Positions 42,330 to 53,742 of a stretch of 64,000 nt of DNA are shown here, one piece after another. The notes beneath the pieces were generated by a model. It was not told where the DNA came from, did no database searches, and worked only from the letters and a program-made list of their open reading frames with translations. The position numbers were made by a program, and so were the translations under genes. This DNA comes from Limnephilus marmoratus (lineage: Eukaryota > Arthropoda > Insecta > Trichoptera > Limnephilidae). The stretch spans positions 37,545,019 through 37,609,018 of the forward strand of contig OU862920.1 in the NCBI GenBank assembly GCA_917880885.1, in the 5' to 3' direction. Within the stretch, counting starts at the first letter, position 1. Each line of letters starts with the position of its first letter.

Positions 42330-42840
42330 GAGTAACAAAATTGAAAGTTCATATTAAAATTGAGTAAATATCACAGGAATGTTTTATTCTTTTAGGACCG
42401 CGTCTATTCCGGATCTCCGCCTTATTCAGGAGTTTATAAGCAATAGGCAAGCAACGCGCTACTTAGTCACAACCTCTCGCTCTTTCTCACATGCCAAGTA
42501 TGTATCAGAGAGAGAGGTTGCGATGGAACTCTCAGCAGCAGAATTACATAGCATGCAGTGAAGGAGATACGGTATTTTGCACTAGATGGAGATATTATAT
42601 TCCGACGTAAAGTGGAATAAAATAGAAAACGCGACCACTTACCGTACACCGCGCTTCGACAACAAAACACTCGTTTTATTTATGTATTTTCTTTAAGAGA
42701 TGCCGTCAATTGAATTGCCTGCTTTATTTTATCCTCGTGGTGATATATCTATTTTTAAATCCTTTTTTTCAATTTCAAAAAGGAAGATCGAGCAGTCGTC
42801 CATATTTTAAAGGAGCATTAAACCTCAAGATTTATAGTAT
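42330..42840. other. spacer between two LINE-tail copies
   Basis: Contains an inverted pair of short CTCTCGCTC / GAGAGAGAGG blocks (about 42470-42520). The facing frames (42379-42561 plus, 42467-42670 minus) match no family. Confidence 0.3.
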
Positions 42841-42841
42841 C

Positions 42842-43155
42842 TTTTTTACATTGGCTCCACACAGGAGGCCCTGAGGAAAATAATTCTTCTCAGGGTCTAT
42901 GTTACCTTTGGGGATGTTGTAGGGAGAGTCTTTTTAGGTGAGGAAAGGAGAGGAAGTTCTGGGAAGGAAAAATATATGAGGGGTGGGTAGGAATCTGGAG
43001 GTCAGCATGTCCAGAAGTGACGGACGAATGAATTCATCTTCATCTAAAGAGGTCAAAAGATCTCCCTCAACTACTTTCCCGATCCGGCCTGCCACGCGTT
43101 TTGTGGGCAGACGCATCCACCGCCAAGATCCTTACAAACATGAACCCAGGCGCGT
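42842..43155 (-). repeat. LINE-tail (SINE-like) repeat, copy 4, 5'-truncated
   Basis: T run at 42842-42847, tail hairpin, then the middle block (GATCCGGCCTGCCACGCG). It lacks the last ~100 bp of the 5' part. Confidence 0.55.
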
Positions 43156-43309
43156 ATTTCCAAAACCTATACGTGTTCAGTCAAATTACATTTTCAATAT
43201 CAAAATTTAAATATTTAAAAATAAAATTATTAATTTCTAATATATACATTGAAGATTACTTTATTTAAATTTTAAAACAATTTTTGTTTTAACAAAGTGA
43301 TAAAAAATT

Positions 43310-43575
43310 CGAGTGCAGTTTACACGTGGTAGAAGCGAAACTTTACGAAAACAATCTCAACCAATACTTGAAAAGTGAGGTCATAATCAAAACGACCAAT
43401 GAGCGCAGACAAGCGTAATTTCCGTTTCACATCTCAACCAATAGAAGCTTTTAAAAATGACATCGTAATGAAAGCGGTCAATGAGCGCAGTTGACGCGTC
43501 GCAGGTGCACTAATCGTAATTCCGTTTCATCCGAAATCCAAATCACACCCATGCTAGAAGTTTCACAGCTTTTTC
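43310..43575 (+). repeat. CGAGTGTG-family module, type 4
   Basis: CGAGTGCAGTTTACACGTGG, GTAGAAGCGAAACTTTACGA, CAATGAGCGCAGTTGACGCG and CCGAAATCCAAATCACACCC, ending GCTAGAAGTTTCAC. Its body contains a duplicated AATGAGCGCAG segment. Confidence 0.55.
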
Positions 43576-43599
43576 CTTCGCTCGCATGGTATTAGGGGG

Positions 43600-44510
43600 T
43601 TCCCACTCCGCCTACCCCCCCTCCCCCCTCCCTGAGGTGTATTTAAAATGTAATTTGTCCGGTATAGTTTTTGGAAAAACGCAACCCGGGCACCCCTTCT
43701 AAGTCACCTATATATAGATGTCTATCTATTCCACATATTACTAATCATAATTTGCTCTGAAAGAAGAATAAGTCGATGTACTGCAAGTTATTTCACCGAA
43801 CTCTATCCGACGACCCACGGCTGGCTGCTCAGCGTTCTACCACTAGGACCCTCGACCCTATCAACCCTCTCTCTGCTGCGGTGGCGAGGCTAATGCTGAC
43901 TGCTTTGATGTGACTACCTTAGCACCGGGTAGCTATGCTAGATGTAGTGCCTTTCATATTTTGAGACTAATAAACTTAATAGACTGGATAAAATAAAGAA
44001 GATAAAACAGACAGACACAGACACTTCAAGTAAGCACCTGCAAAATCTAATTGTCGTCTAAAGTGAGAAAGCTGTGCAAAGGCTTAAATATTATTAGTTC
44101 GTTTTTAAAATTCTTAATTTAAAAACCTTAGCAATAACTTCGGAATTAATAATGCAATAATTAATGTTATTTCGTCGAAAACAAACTATTTCATTCATTC
44201 CCCAGTACAAAAGCATAGAGTCCCTGAAAAAGTACCCCCATCTTGGGAAAGTTAATATTGATCGTTTTAACGAATAACTTTTTGAAATGGAACCTCTTTA
44301 GCCCCGTTAGTTTGAAAAAAAATTGAAATGAAAAATTAAAAATTAAAATGTAGTGTTAAGAACTCATTGATTCTTTGAAGTACTCATTTATTCTTTCGAA
44401 AATCCATTGTTGTACACGTGCATTATTATATTATATAATTAAAGAGAATATAATTATATAATATAATATAATTACTTGAATTTACGTCAGTATTCAGAGA
44501 AATGGTTAAA
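43600..44510. other. unassigned DNA
   Basis: A short piece at 43685-43705 (ACCCGGGCACCCCTTCTAAG) matches the LINE-tail repeat. A GC-richer stretch at about 43790-43960 is not assigned. The rest is AT-rich. Confidence 0.35.
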
Positions 44511-44642
44511 TACGATTTTAGATTTTCACGGCCAAAAGTATTTTTGTTATTAGTTTTTGGGCAGGAAAGCGCAGCCCTTACATTCACAATGTGACAGACA
44601 GAATTGCCAGACTGTTGAGCCACGATAAAAATACGAGACTTT

Positions 44643-45014
44643 TTGAGGCCTGCAAAGACCAAGTTTCCTCTGGAAACAGATGGAGTCTACAAACTCAGCT
44701 GTTCTGGTTGTGACAAGGTTTATGTAGGCCAGATAGAGCGGATATCGGTAATCGCCGAGCACTTAATCGAAACCGGCCATTACTTTGCATTTGTCCCTGA
44801 GGTCCTGGGAAGACCCAAAACTTATAGAGCATGCCTGATTACGGAGGCAATTGAAATTCACAAAAATCCTATAAATATTAATAGAGACGATGGAGCTAAG
44901 CTCAATAGTTCTTGGTATCCGGTAATTGACGGTTACATCAAGGCTAAACACAAAAAACATGTTGAAGTATATTGCAGCGCCGGAGTGGAGCTGGCGACAC
45001 GGTACCGCTCCTAA
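44643..45014 (+). pseudogene. Penelope-like element GIY-YIG endonuclease, deleted
   Basis: A 124-codon frame (non-ATG opening) contains DGVYKLSCSGCDKVYVGQ, i.e. GVY...YVG of the GIY-YIG nuclease that nicks target DNA for PLE integration. It goes straight on to IAEHLIETGHYFAFVPEVLG, then LITEAIEIHKNPININRDDG and AKLNSSWYPVI, the usual C-terminal PLE blocks. About 30-40 residues with the catalytic Arg-containing helix are missing between the first two blocks, so it should be inactive. The upstream polymerase domain is absent. Confidence 0.8.
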
Positions 45015-45052
45015 GTAGATAAGTACAAACATCACCCCTAACTATTACACAT

Positions 45053-45100
45053 CTGCCCTGATGATGGACACTGTAACGCTGTCCGAAACATTGGCTAAAG
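45053..45100 (+). ncRNA. hammerhead-like core, PLE family A copy 4
   Basis: Stem I GCC/GGC, CTGATGA (45058-45064), one extra T, stem II GGACA-CTGTAACGC-TGTCC (5 bp), GAAAC (45085-45089), then ATT. Other family A copies have CGTT here, so the palindromic ACGT is broken to ACAT in this copy. Confidence 0.45.
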
Positions 45101-45149
45101 AAGAAGGTAGCGCAACACGGCATAATATCCCAAAAACTAATAACAAAAA

Positions 45150-45285
45150 TGGTTAAATAGTTTATGTTTGGTTAGGTTATAAGCTATTTTTAAAACATTT
45201 TTCCATAGCTTTTAATTAAATTTATTCAAAGAGGTGTTTAGTTAACTGGATTATGAGTTGTTATGGAACCATTCTGATCATAGTG
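45150..45285 (-). repeat. M2-related repeat fragment
   Basis: GGTTAAATAGTTTATGTTTG, GGTTAGGTTATAAGCTATTT and GAGTTGTTATGGAACC resemble the M2 centre and one end, as at 29470-29620. Confidence 0.4.
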
Positions 45286-45289
45286 AAGA

Positions 45290-46835
45290 TTGTTGTAGAT
45301 CATTTCATATTTTCATCTTTAATAAATAATCCTATTTAAACATCATGAAACCTGTTATTTTAACCGTCGAAACACGTATGTGGGTAGATGTAGATTCTTG
45401 CTACCTATAAACATGTTAAAGCCAGCAACTAATAAAGAGCGAATATGTTTTCATCCTACAAAAGCCCTTAGAAAAAAATACTTCACGCATTTGTTCAGAA
45501 AAATATGAACGGATTTTTTTGTATTCATCGGCCGTGCTCAATGCTTGATTTATTTCTATACTTTCTCATGATTGGGACTAGAGATTCCAATTACTTTAGT
45601 TCTGTTGTTCAAACTGAACATATAGGTACCAGAAAACGATTTGAATGAAAATTCCGTGTATATTATTTAATTTCATATTCAGAAAGAAGCATTTGTTGAG
45701 AATGCTCTTACCAAATGTTTTAAAGAAATTCCTAAAATTGAAAGAGATACAGCATTTTATGTGGAACCGTTTAAAATAGTTTGTATGTTACGTGCACCAA
45801 GTCTTAAACTGTTTTAAAATCCAGTCTCTATGTCACCACCTAAGGATTTTTTTATAAAGGGCCCTCTTCTATTGTTTATTTTTTTTGAACCATGCAAATT
45901 TTTCCATAAAAACCGGATATAAAATTTGCGGGACCGCTATTTTTTTTTAAATATCAAAATTCCCTTTGTGTGGTGCCATAAACCATACATCTAGTCTCTA
46001 AATTTATTTTTATTTTATTTTACTGATAAACCGTACGGCTTAATCGCTGTTTAAACCACCAAGCAGCAATTTCGTCGAAGTGTCCCGTTGAAAGCAGGGT
46101 ACACCGCAAACCATGAACATGTATACGGTCTTCTTTATGTATGATGTTGGAGTTTTAATTTTTAAAAAATCCATTCAACGTTTGAAATACATTCAACGCA
46201 TGAAAATAATTACGAAAAAATAACCCTTAAATAATCCCTTTACCACTCACGAACCGTAGTACCCCCTTAAAATGTTTGAAAAATATTTGTGAGTGAGGAA
46301 AAATTGAACTCACTTCGGGCACACGAATTATTATGTAAAATTGTTTAATTATTTACATAAAACCTTTCGACTCCATTATAATTTTTCTTCCTAAATGTGA
46401 CCCCTACAATACATTTTGAATCTACCAATTGGTACAGACTAAAGTTTCCGGCAGCGCAATCAATACTTCATCCCTTTGTATAGAAAATAATTTTGGGTGT
46501 TAGATTGGTCCTTTTTTGGTAGTCTGATTTCATTGCACGCCCTTGTTTTGTCTGTGAATGTCCTTGTTGTACATGGGAGGAAAGAAACGAGAATTTCTTT
46601 ATTACTTTTTTTATTTTTCAATATTTTTGTACGTTTATTATTTTATTTTGAAAAGTATTTTGGTAACAAGATGTTTATTATTTTATGTATAAATATCATC
46701 GTGTTCGTGTTTATTGTCTGTTTCGCTGTTAACCAATTTGGTTCCTTTAACATTTTATCGACAATATTGCTGCCGAATATTTTAAAGGAGATAGCCGTAC
46801 TATTCTCAATGGTTGTGCAGACTTTTTAACCGTTG
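45290..46835. other. unassigned AT-rich DNA
   Basis: The plus frame 46497-46829 (110 codons) is a run of hydrophobic residues from T-rich DNA and is not credible as a gene. No repeat copies recognised. Confidence 0.4.
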
Positions 46836-46839
46836 TTTA

Positions 46840-47450
46840 GAGGACTATGAGAATGAGAATACTTTTAGCAGGTGGAAGAGTTTGTGTATTTGGGAAGCAT
46901 GTTTACGAGAAATGGGAAGACTGATAAAGATTTTGAAAGAAGGGTAAATGCAGGTAACTCCATTAATGGAGAGGTCCAGAAAACTGTCCAAAGAAGCTAT
47001 GCTAACCGTCCACAATGGAGTGATGGTACCTATCCTGATGTATGTCAGTGAGTCATGGAACTGACAGAGGAAGGATGAAAGTATTTTGAATACTGTACTA
47101 ATGAGATCTCTGAAGCGTATGTGTGGTAAAACCATGTACGACCGGGTTAGGATCTGCAAAGAATGCAAGGCTATGTAAGCGTAAGAGTAAGATTAAGAAA
47201 GGGAAGCTCTGATGGTTTGGGCATGTAGAACGAATGAACAAGGATACTATATGACACAAATGCGAATGGTAGAAGTCAGGGACGCCCGAGATAGCCATGG
47301 CACCAAGTGAATCAGATACATGAGTCGGGCCATCTCAAGAGTCAGAATAATAGAAGAGCATGTATGAGACACGTATGAACGTGGACGAGGCAAGAGGTGC
47401 GTCCTTTCTACCTCCCCCTGCGGGGAAACGGCGTGATGGTTAGTTAGTTG
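46840..47450 (+). pseudogene. degenerate LINE, WFGHVERM type, C-terminal region
   Basis: The frames read EEFVYLGSMFTRNGKTDKDF, ERRVNAGNSINGEVQKT and, after shifts, remnants of the HNGVLVPTLMYGSESW and WFGHVERMNE blocks (GGTTTGGGCATGTAGAACG, 47215-47233), then an end CTACCTCCCCCTGCGGGGAA. This is the post-RT region of a very common insect LINE group. Multiple stops and frameshifts make it a dead copy. Confidence 0.65.
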
Positions 47451-47459
47451 GTTAACATT

Positions 47460-48760
47460 TTATATACTGGTATTATTCTCATTGCCAGAATTTGGAGAAC
47501 TTGCAACTTATTTTGTTCTCTGTCGTTATACAAGAAAAGAATCGATAGAGGCATTGGAGGACCCACCACTTACCCGCCCTGGTGTAGGTAACAGATGGTT
47601 ACCCCTTCAAGGCTCTTGCAAGGACTCTAATTTTTTTGGTAAAAACGACTCTACATTTGAAAACGAAACTAAACCTCCAATGTCCCTGCATACGTTGTTA
47701 GTAAGCAGCATGCAAGTACTTAGCGGGAAATACAGATACAATATGTGTTAGTATGACAAAATATAGACAAGACAGTGGGACAGGTTGGTGAAAGTTCACG
47801 AGGTGGCAAGCGCTGGGTGATTGTATCCAGCGTATCCTACAAGCACCTGTTTGGGAGGAAGACACAGTAGATAAGTAATAAAGACATGGCAAACGGTTGG
47901 GAGTCCTCTCCAATTGATTGGCAGTCCCAGCAAGAATGCGCATTACGTATGGTCTAGTTGTGAACCACACTCAGCTTCCGCGCCCCTTAGCCGGTTCTTC
48001 GGTGATGCCTCAAAGAAAAGTAAATGGGAGATTGGGGGGAAATACCCAACGACCCTAAGGAATTCAGAGATAGAGGCAGGTAAAATGTAGAGAAAAAGAA
48101 AAATTTTGACAACTTTTTCCCAAAAAAGATATCATCTTCCTAATTTTCTTTTGTGTATATTCAGCATGCTTGGTTACCCTCCACGCGCATGGTGAAGCTT
48201 TTTCGTGAGTTACGCCTGGTAGGGTCTGTGGGACCCGGTCATACTATACTTAATCGATTATTTTGTAAAGTTTCTTTTTATACTTCAAATATTTTTTAAA
48301 ATTTATACTGTAATAAATAAATACAAAAGCTTTCAGAAATTATAACTCATTTATTCACCACGAGGCAAAAACAAAACCTCTAATTTTTTAGAAACAAATG
48401 TGTTATCTTTTATGAAAACAAATAAAAATGTAATTTTTTTATAACCGCTGAAAACTTAAATATTAATTTAACCTAAAAAATAATCTTCATGTGTAATTTA
48501 ACCACTGCAAGAGTGACAAACATATTATTATTTGTCCTGCGATATTTTATGTTAGGACATGATGCACACTTATGTTAACAGACGAGGACCGATCAGATTC
48601 CAATTTATAATCTTTAAGGCCTGAATGAAATTTTCTTTGTCCATTTAATGGTAATTTTTAAATGTCGCTTTTGCGCTTCTTTATTGAGGCTTTATTTTTA
48701 TATGATATTATGGTCGGTAATTTTAGATTTACCTAGAATATTAACATTTAAGTTGAATTT
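47460..48760. other. unassigned DNA
   Basis: About 47480-48080 is of balanced composition, with facing frames (47482-47751 plus, 47698-47970 minus) that I cannot assign; it may be an old element. The remainder is AT-rich. Confidence 0.3.
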
Positions 48761-48767
48761 ATTTAAG

Positions 48768-49620
48768 ACTAGCAGACCCGGCCGCACGTTGCTGTGGCTA
48801 ACATACCCAATTTTTATAACCAACGCCTGTTAAATCTGTTAAATCAAATCCATTCCACCCATCGATATATTAACTACAGATTAGCCATCCCATACCCAAT
48901 TCCAATCCCAAAGTGACACCACCTACGAGAAATTTCATAATACAGCTACCCGTCGAATTCCGTTGCATCTCTTGCGTGACGTAGTTGTTTTACTAGGAAG
49001 AAATTAAACATTGTTTATCAAATGTTACTTTTCTCGATACGCTGCCTCGAATTCATATGTTATGTACATATTTTTTTAAATATTCATATAACTGATTAAA
49101 TTGTTAATAATAAAGTCCGCGATAGCCCATACCTAAAATATTTCTAACTGCCTGAAATTTGTGTTTTAAAAATGATCTTCGCAAAGCTAGTAATTCCGTT
49201 ACCGCGAACTTGCTGGAAAACAAATTAGCTCCGTGCAGACATACAAAAGGTACAAACCAATGCTTCTTGCGATCTTTTGACTAAAAGATAATAGACTTTC
49301 TTTTTGATAAATGTTTCGTAAACCATTATTTTTGGTTCCGGTGTCATTTTTAAGACCTACACGCCCTGTCTAGAAATACTTGGTCGAAGATTCCACCCGA
49401 TTGCCAGCCCGCTGCCCGCTACCCGCTCCTCGCTTGCCAGCCCTTATTTATACATTTCAACCAATTTACACAAAACCTTGACAAATTATATACCTAAAAA
49501 CCTTCCTCATGAATCACTCTATCTGTTGGTGAAAACCGCATTAAAATCCGTTGCTTAGTTTAAAAGATCTAAGCGCACAGACAGCGGAAGCGACTTCATT
49601 TTACACTATGTAAAGATTAC
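48768..49620 (+). mobile_element. retroposon family R5, long copy
   Basis: Starts CTAGCAGACCCGGCCGCACG and ends GACAGCGGAAGCGACTTCA with ACTATGTAAAGATTA. The right ~130 bp (GAATCACTCTATCTGTTGGT, CGCATTAAAATCCGTTGC) is the most conserved part with 6338-6633. No coding frame. Confidence 0.5.
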
Positions 49621-50044
49621 CAGATCAATCAATGTTTTAGATGTGTTAGTAATTCGAATAAAATCTTTGACTTATTGCTTTATCTGTGCAGCTTCAATAA
49701 TAGATTTCAGACTTTTTCTATACACGTGTACGTTTGTTTAACATTTACATTGAGATCTTCATCTACGCTGTTGATATTTTCATCTTTCAAATTTTCCTTT
49801 GATTTTACTTTGATACGCCAACAACACATACCCATCAGTAAATGTAATTCCTTCTCCCTCGTGCTGCGGAGTTGGGGTCCTGCAATAAAATGGTGGCATG
49901 AGTCGAATGTAAAATACGTGTGATGGGGAATCAATATTACGCCGTTCTGCCAAATACTCGCTTTATATGGCCGGTGCTAATTATGCAGCCCCGAATTTAT
50001 AATTACTAAATAATATATTTTGAAAATATTGACAATACTGAAAA

Positions 50045-50640
50045 GACTAAAACAGGTAAGGCTCCCGATTACGAATCCAGAGGTCGTGTTATCAAATCCC
50101 GGAGTTAAAAGTTAATTCATTTAAAATAGTGCATATGTATGTAATAGATAGAGTAGAAGTTACTTAATTCCAGAGTAAGAGATACTTACTTTCAGAATCC
50201 CTGGTGGAAGACCACCCTTCAGAATTAAAATTCGATGGCGTCAGGCCCCTAGCATGGTCGATCGATATAGGTTTTATCGAAAATATCGATAACTTGCGAT
50301 CGCTCCCGAGCACGACTGCAGGCCGCTAACGAATAAATAATAGCTAACGTCAAATATATTAGGAACCCCTAGTCATTGTGAACTATTGTTTGTTCGTTAG
50401 CGGTCTGCAGTCGTGCTCAGGAGCGATGGCAAGTTACCGACATTTTCGATAAAACCTATATCGGTCGACCATGCTAGGACCCCAGACCTTTCTCACGTTC
50501 CTTTTCCCCATCTCCTTTCTCTTCTCACTAGCTTCAACCCCGCCACTTACTCAATCGTGGATGCCATAGTCTCACTGGCTCTAAGCGGTTGGTACTCACA
50601 CTGGTTGTGTGGTACTTACAAAAAATGCACGTAGGTAGGT
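50045..50640 (+). repeat. SINE S2 with MITE M1 inserted
   Basis: Weak tRNA-like head (AGGTAAGGCTCCCGATTACG, B-box-like TATCAAATCCC), body TTTCAGAATCCCTGGTGGAA, interrupted by M1 at 50250-50476, then resuming with GACCTTTCTCACGTTCC and GATGCCATAGTCTCACTGGC. CCCC occurs on both sides of the insertion. Confidence 0.55.
50250..50476. mobile_element. foldback MITE M1, copy 2
   Basis: TAGCATGGTCGATCGATATA at the left and TATCGGTCGACCATGCTA at the right form ~85-bp inverted arms ending at the CTGCAGGCCGCTAACGAA block. Its centre is longer than in copy 1 (AATAATAGCTAACGTCAAAT). Confidence 0.7.
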
Positions 50641-50704
50641 ACCTACCTATCCGACGGGTATGTTGTTTAGTGGGAAATAATAATTAAAAAGTGAGGGTGT
50701 AATG

Positions 50705-51056
50705 TCGTCACCTCATTTGGACAAGGTTCTAACTGCACCTTACAATGGAAGAACCATACAATGGAAAGGACTTTGACATCTTTTGACTGGTCAGTGGTTG
50801 AGTGGGCATAGCGCTTGGGTCCAACCCGAGCGTCGCGTGTTCGATTCCTCGGCTGGCTAAATCCTCCATCACAACACAAGCAACATTTTCGGCTTTCTGT
50901 GGTGGTAGTAGGAGATTTTCAAACATTGTTATGTTATTCGTAACCCGGAAATGTTTGTCTTTTTTTTTAAATAAAAAAAAACACATGTTTTTAGGTGTCT
51001 AAGTCCTAACGATTGTAAAGTGCAGTAAGAACAGGACAATCCAAATGAGGTGACGA
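50705..51056. mobile_element. foldback element M7 enclosing a SINE
   Basis: The left arm (about 50705-50779: CGTCACCTCATTTGGACAAG, ACTGCACCTTACAATGG, AGGACTTTGACA) and the right arm (about 50996-51056, inverted) pair over ~65 bp. A 16-bp duplication (AGAACCATACAATGGA) lies in the left arm only. The loop is occupied by SINE S1. Confidence 0.6.
50785..50990 (+). repeat. tRNA-derived SINE S1, copy 2
   Basis: A box TGGTTGAGTGGG (50795-50806) and B box GTTCGATTCC (50839-50848), spaced as in tRNA genes. Then CTCGGCTGGCTAAATCCTCC, GTAACCCGGAAATGTTTGTC and a T/A-rich tail. It lacks an anticodon-arm structure good enough for a functional tRNA. Confidence 0.75.
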
Positions 51057-51059
51057 TGT

Positions 51060-51590
51060 GTTTAATATTATTTTTAGTGATATCAGGGACGTACGCAGTT
51101 TTTTGTTTATTTCAAAGCAAGTTTTTCCGCATTACAACTGATTCGGTGATGTTTATGAGTAGTCTGCGTATTGTACCAGATATAGGGTTCACTTTTACGT
51201 ATAACTGCATACTCGACTCAAAAATAGATTTTTCGGAGATCTATGACTAATCAACTGACGATCGATGTATCATCTCACACAAACTTTTCTGATATTCTGA
51301 TACGACATGTCTTTTTTATATTTATTTATTTCTATATATTACAATATTTACCTAATTATTAACATTTTTACATAATACGTTTTGCAATTTAATTATGTTG
51401 GGTGTAAGGTGGGTTTGAGAAGGTGAAACTGTGGATGGGTAATTTTGTACGTTTCCGTGAACACCTCACTAGGAGAACCTGTGCTGAAGTGTTTACGTGT
51501 CTATGATTAAGTGTGACATGTATTTATGTGTTGTAGTAGAAAGTTGTTAAATTTTTTTTTAAACTTTAAGGTAGACAATATTAAGATATA
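51060..51590. other. unassigned AT-rich DNA
   Basis: The frame 51050-51250 has no recognised motif. No repeat copy seen. Confidence 0.35.
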
Positions 51591-51619
51591 TATATTAAAA
51601 AAATTAGAAAAAAAAATAT

Positions 51620-51885
51620 ATACACTTAAACATAGACATACATATACATACATACACATTCACGTACATGCACACATACTGTCCTATCCTATATGTGCGC
51701 ATGTACGTGAATGTATATGTATGTGTATGTATATGTATGTTTATGTATATGTATATTATTTTTTTTCTTATTTTTCTTACATATGTGTGCATGTACGTGA
51801 ATGTATGTGTACGTTTATGTATATATATTTTTTTCTTATTTTTTTAATATACATACTATATACATACATATATATGTACATACCA
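51620..51885. repeat. TATG/CATA-type microsatellite
   Basis: Long imperfect arrays of ATGTATGT/ACATACAT, self-complementary overall, containing repeated CATGTACGTGAATGTA. Frames on both strands (51526-51918, 51604-51792, 51777-52022) are products of the array. Confidence 0.85.
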
Positions 51886-51891
51886 AAACCA

Positions 51892-51968
51892 TTTTCCCGG
51901 TTTACCCGCGTAACGTAGTCTAGAAAAGGACTTTTTAACTCCTGACTACGCGGGTAAACCGAGAAAAT
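51892..51968. repeat. inverted repeat with CGCGTA core
   Basis: TTTTCCCGGTTTACCCGCGTA...GTAGTC pairs with GACTACGCGGGTAAACCGAGAAAA across a ~22-base loop (AGAAAAGGACTTTTTAACTC). A compact foldback; no second copy here. Confidence 0.7.
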
Positions 51969-52129
51969 TATTGTTTTACATCTTACACCCGTGAAAACCT
52001 TAACCATAACATACATATACATATCTATATATTATTAGAATACACACGTACACAAATTGTAAATGTATGTAGAGTTGGTGAATACTTGAAAAACTACTTA
52101 TTTATTAAGTTTATTTAATTTTATAATTT

Positions 52130-52430
52130 TTATAGTTTTGTTATGTTTTGTTAGGGATTATAATGTTTTGTATGAAGGTAATATCTTGATTTTTAATCCA
52201 GGCTATGTTTTTGTAAATGTTTGTAGATGTATTTGCAGATAGTATTTGTTTCAAAGTAGTGGGCACACAATTAAAAAGTTTTGTTGCATAATACTGAAAG
52301 TGTCTTTGTCCATGTGTGGTGTATGTTATCAGTATCTTCAGAATTTTATTTGTTGAGAACCTGGTTTTTATTATGATTTTTAGTTATTTGTTTCAATCGG
52401 GCATGCCCCTTAACAGCTAGACTGCTCGGA
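52130..52430 (-). pseudogene. probable LINE C-terminal remnant
   Basis: Minus strand reads KTRFSTNKILKILITYTTHG, then QRHFQYYATKLFNCVPTTLK. The F.Y.A.KL.N..P..L pattern is the usual end of CR1/Jockey-like LINE proteins. Short and without an obvious tail. Confidence 0.45.
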
Positions 52431-52439
52431 CAGATCCGA

Positions 52440-53400
52440 GCTACCGGCTAGAATAAAGCCACGCAAATAGCTTCTTAAAAAATATATAAGTGTGGAGTCG
52501 ATTTAAATCTAGTATACGGGTAGCGATGCCTAAAATACAGGGTGTTAAAAAACGGACGTGTACAGGATGTAGGTAGAGGGTGGAGCCCGTGTCGGGGCAT
52601 TACGGTACACGCCAAATATTATGTACCCCTCCGGTAAAACGGGTCGTGTTCAACATGTAGGTAAATCAACATCACCATGAATACATTGTACCATTTTCCC
52701 CATTTTATTCTGTGTTTATTTTTCGCACAAATTGCGATGGAAGGGCAACACTTACCTCAATAAAGGATAACATAATAGATAAGGAATACTATGCAAGTGT
52801 CTAAAGAAGATGGTTTTGAATTGGGTTTCGTATTTTCTCGACACTTTTTGTGATCGATTTGGAATAAATACTACATTTTAGGAGGAACGCACGCCAATTA
52901 AAGGTAATAAAGCTAACTAAAATAAACAACACTGTTTTACACAAGAAGCGTTGCATATGATAATAATAATGATAATTCGCAAATATATAAATATGCAAAA
53001 ATCAGTTATTTTAAATACATGTAGGATTACAAAAGATTTTTGAAATATTTATATTGAGGGATCAGTAGGATTTATAGGTTCAATTAGGAATTCCACAGAG
53101 CCGAACCCTTTGATATGAAAATATCTGGAATCGGTGAATTATTTTCCCATTTGGTCTCTGGTAGATTGACATGTTTTTCTTGCATTGTTTTTTATTTATA
53201 ATACTTATATAGTGCAATTGCATGGCGTGGATTGACTAGATGATCATTTGGGAAGTGTGTGAAAGGGTTTAGTTTTTCCTGTGGGGAAAATTTAACCCGG
53301 ACATTTAAATCTGGTAAGTGCAAGCATGGGGCAGTTATTTATTCTTGTTTGTAATTGTTATGTTTTGTTGGCACAACGCGTGCTGTTTTTAAATACAAAT
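52440..53400. other. unassigned DNA
   Basis: ATACAGGGTGTTAAAAAACG (about 52537) resembles the end of an M5-like TIR element, but no matching right end was found. Otherwise AT-rich with no gene. Confidence 0.3.
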
Positions 53401-53621
53401 ATTTGAATTTAAATTTTCTTTTCTTGAATGAATGAATGCAAACTTTGGAAGTGGAAATTGACCCAATTCCCGAAATCCGATCGATCTGAAACTCGACAGA
53501 CTCGTTGTCGATGACATTCTATCAACTTTCGGTGGCACTCAAGCACACACACGCGCGCACGCGCACACGCACGAATTTCTTTGAAATTGGCTACTAACCG
53601 GCCCAAGAGATAGCGCTACCA

Positions 53622-53735
53622 TGCTCCCTCGCAAGGTCGATCGATAATTGATAGGATAACTTTCGGTAACTTCTCATCGTTCCCTAGCACAACTACAGAT
53701 CGCTAACGTACAAATAATAGTTGACGTCGAATCCT
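53622..53735 (+). mobile_element. half of foldback MITE M1
   Basis: CAAGGTCGATCGATAATTG, TTTCGGTAACTTCTCATCG, CGCTAACGTACAAATAATAG and TTGACGTCGAAT match the left arm and centre of M1 copy 2, with decay. The expected right arm is absent; the 47-bp satellite takes its place. Confidence 0.55.
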
Positions 53736-53742
53736 TTCGTTT

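Larger units (their letters stand above)
44515..45155 (+). mobile_element. PLE family A, remnant with endonuclease
   Basis: The left terminus (TTTTCACGGCCAAAAGTATT...TAGTTTTTGGGC), a GIY-YIG endonuclease fragment, and the right terminus with hammerhead-like core and CGGCATAATATCCCAAAAAC. The reverse transcriptase is deleted. This copy ties the family A termini seen at 10.4, 14.1 and 38.8 kb to Penelope-like retroelements. Confidence 0.75.

Noticed and set aside
44426..44762. Minus-strand frames opposite the PLE endonuclease
   Set aside because: They are antisense shadows; the plus strand carries the recognisable GIY-YIG blocks.
46497..46829. Membrane protein of 110 residues
   Set aside because: Hydrophobicity follows from T-rich low-complexity DNA; no conserved motif, and it borders a dead LINE.
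50785..50860. Functional tRNA gene
   Set aside because: A and B boxes are present, but the arms do not pair into a proper cloverleaf and the sequence continues into a SINE body found twice.
51526..52022. Tyrosine/threonine/histidine-rich proteins
   Set aside because: Translation of a TATG/CATA microsatellite in several frames.
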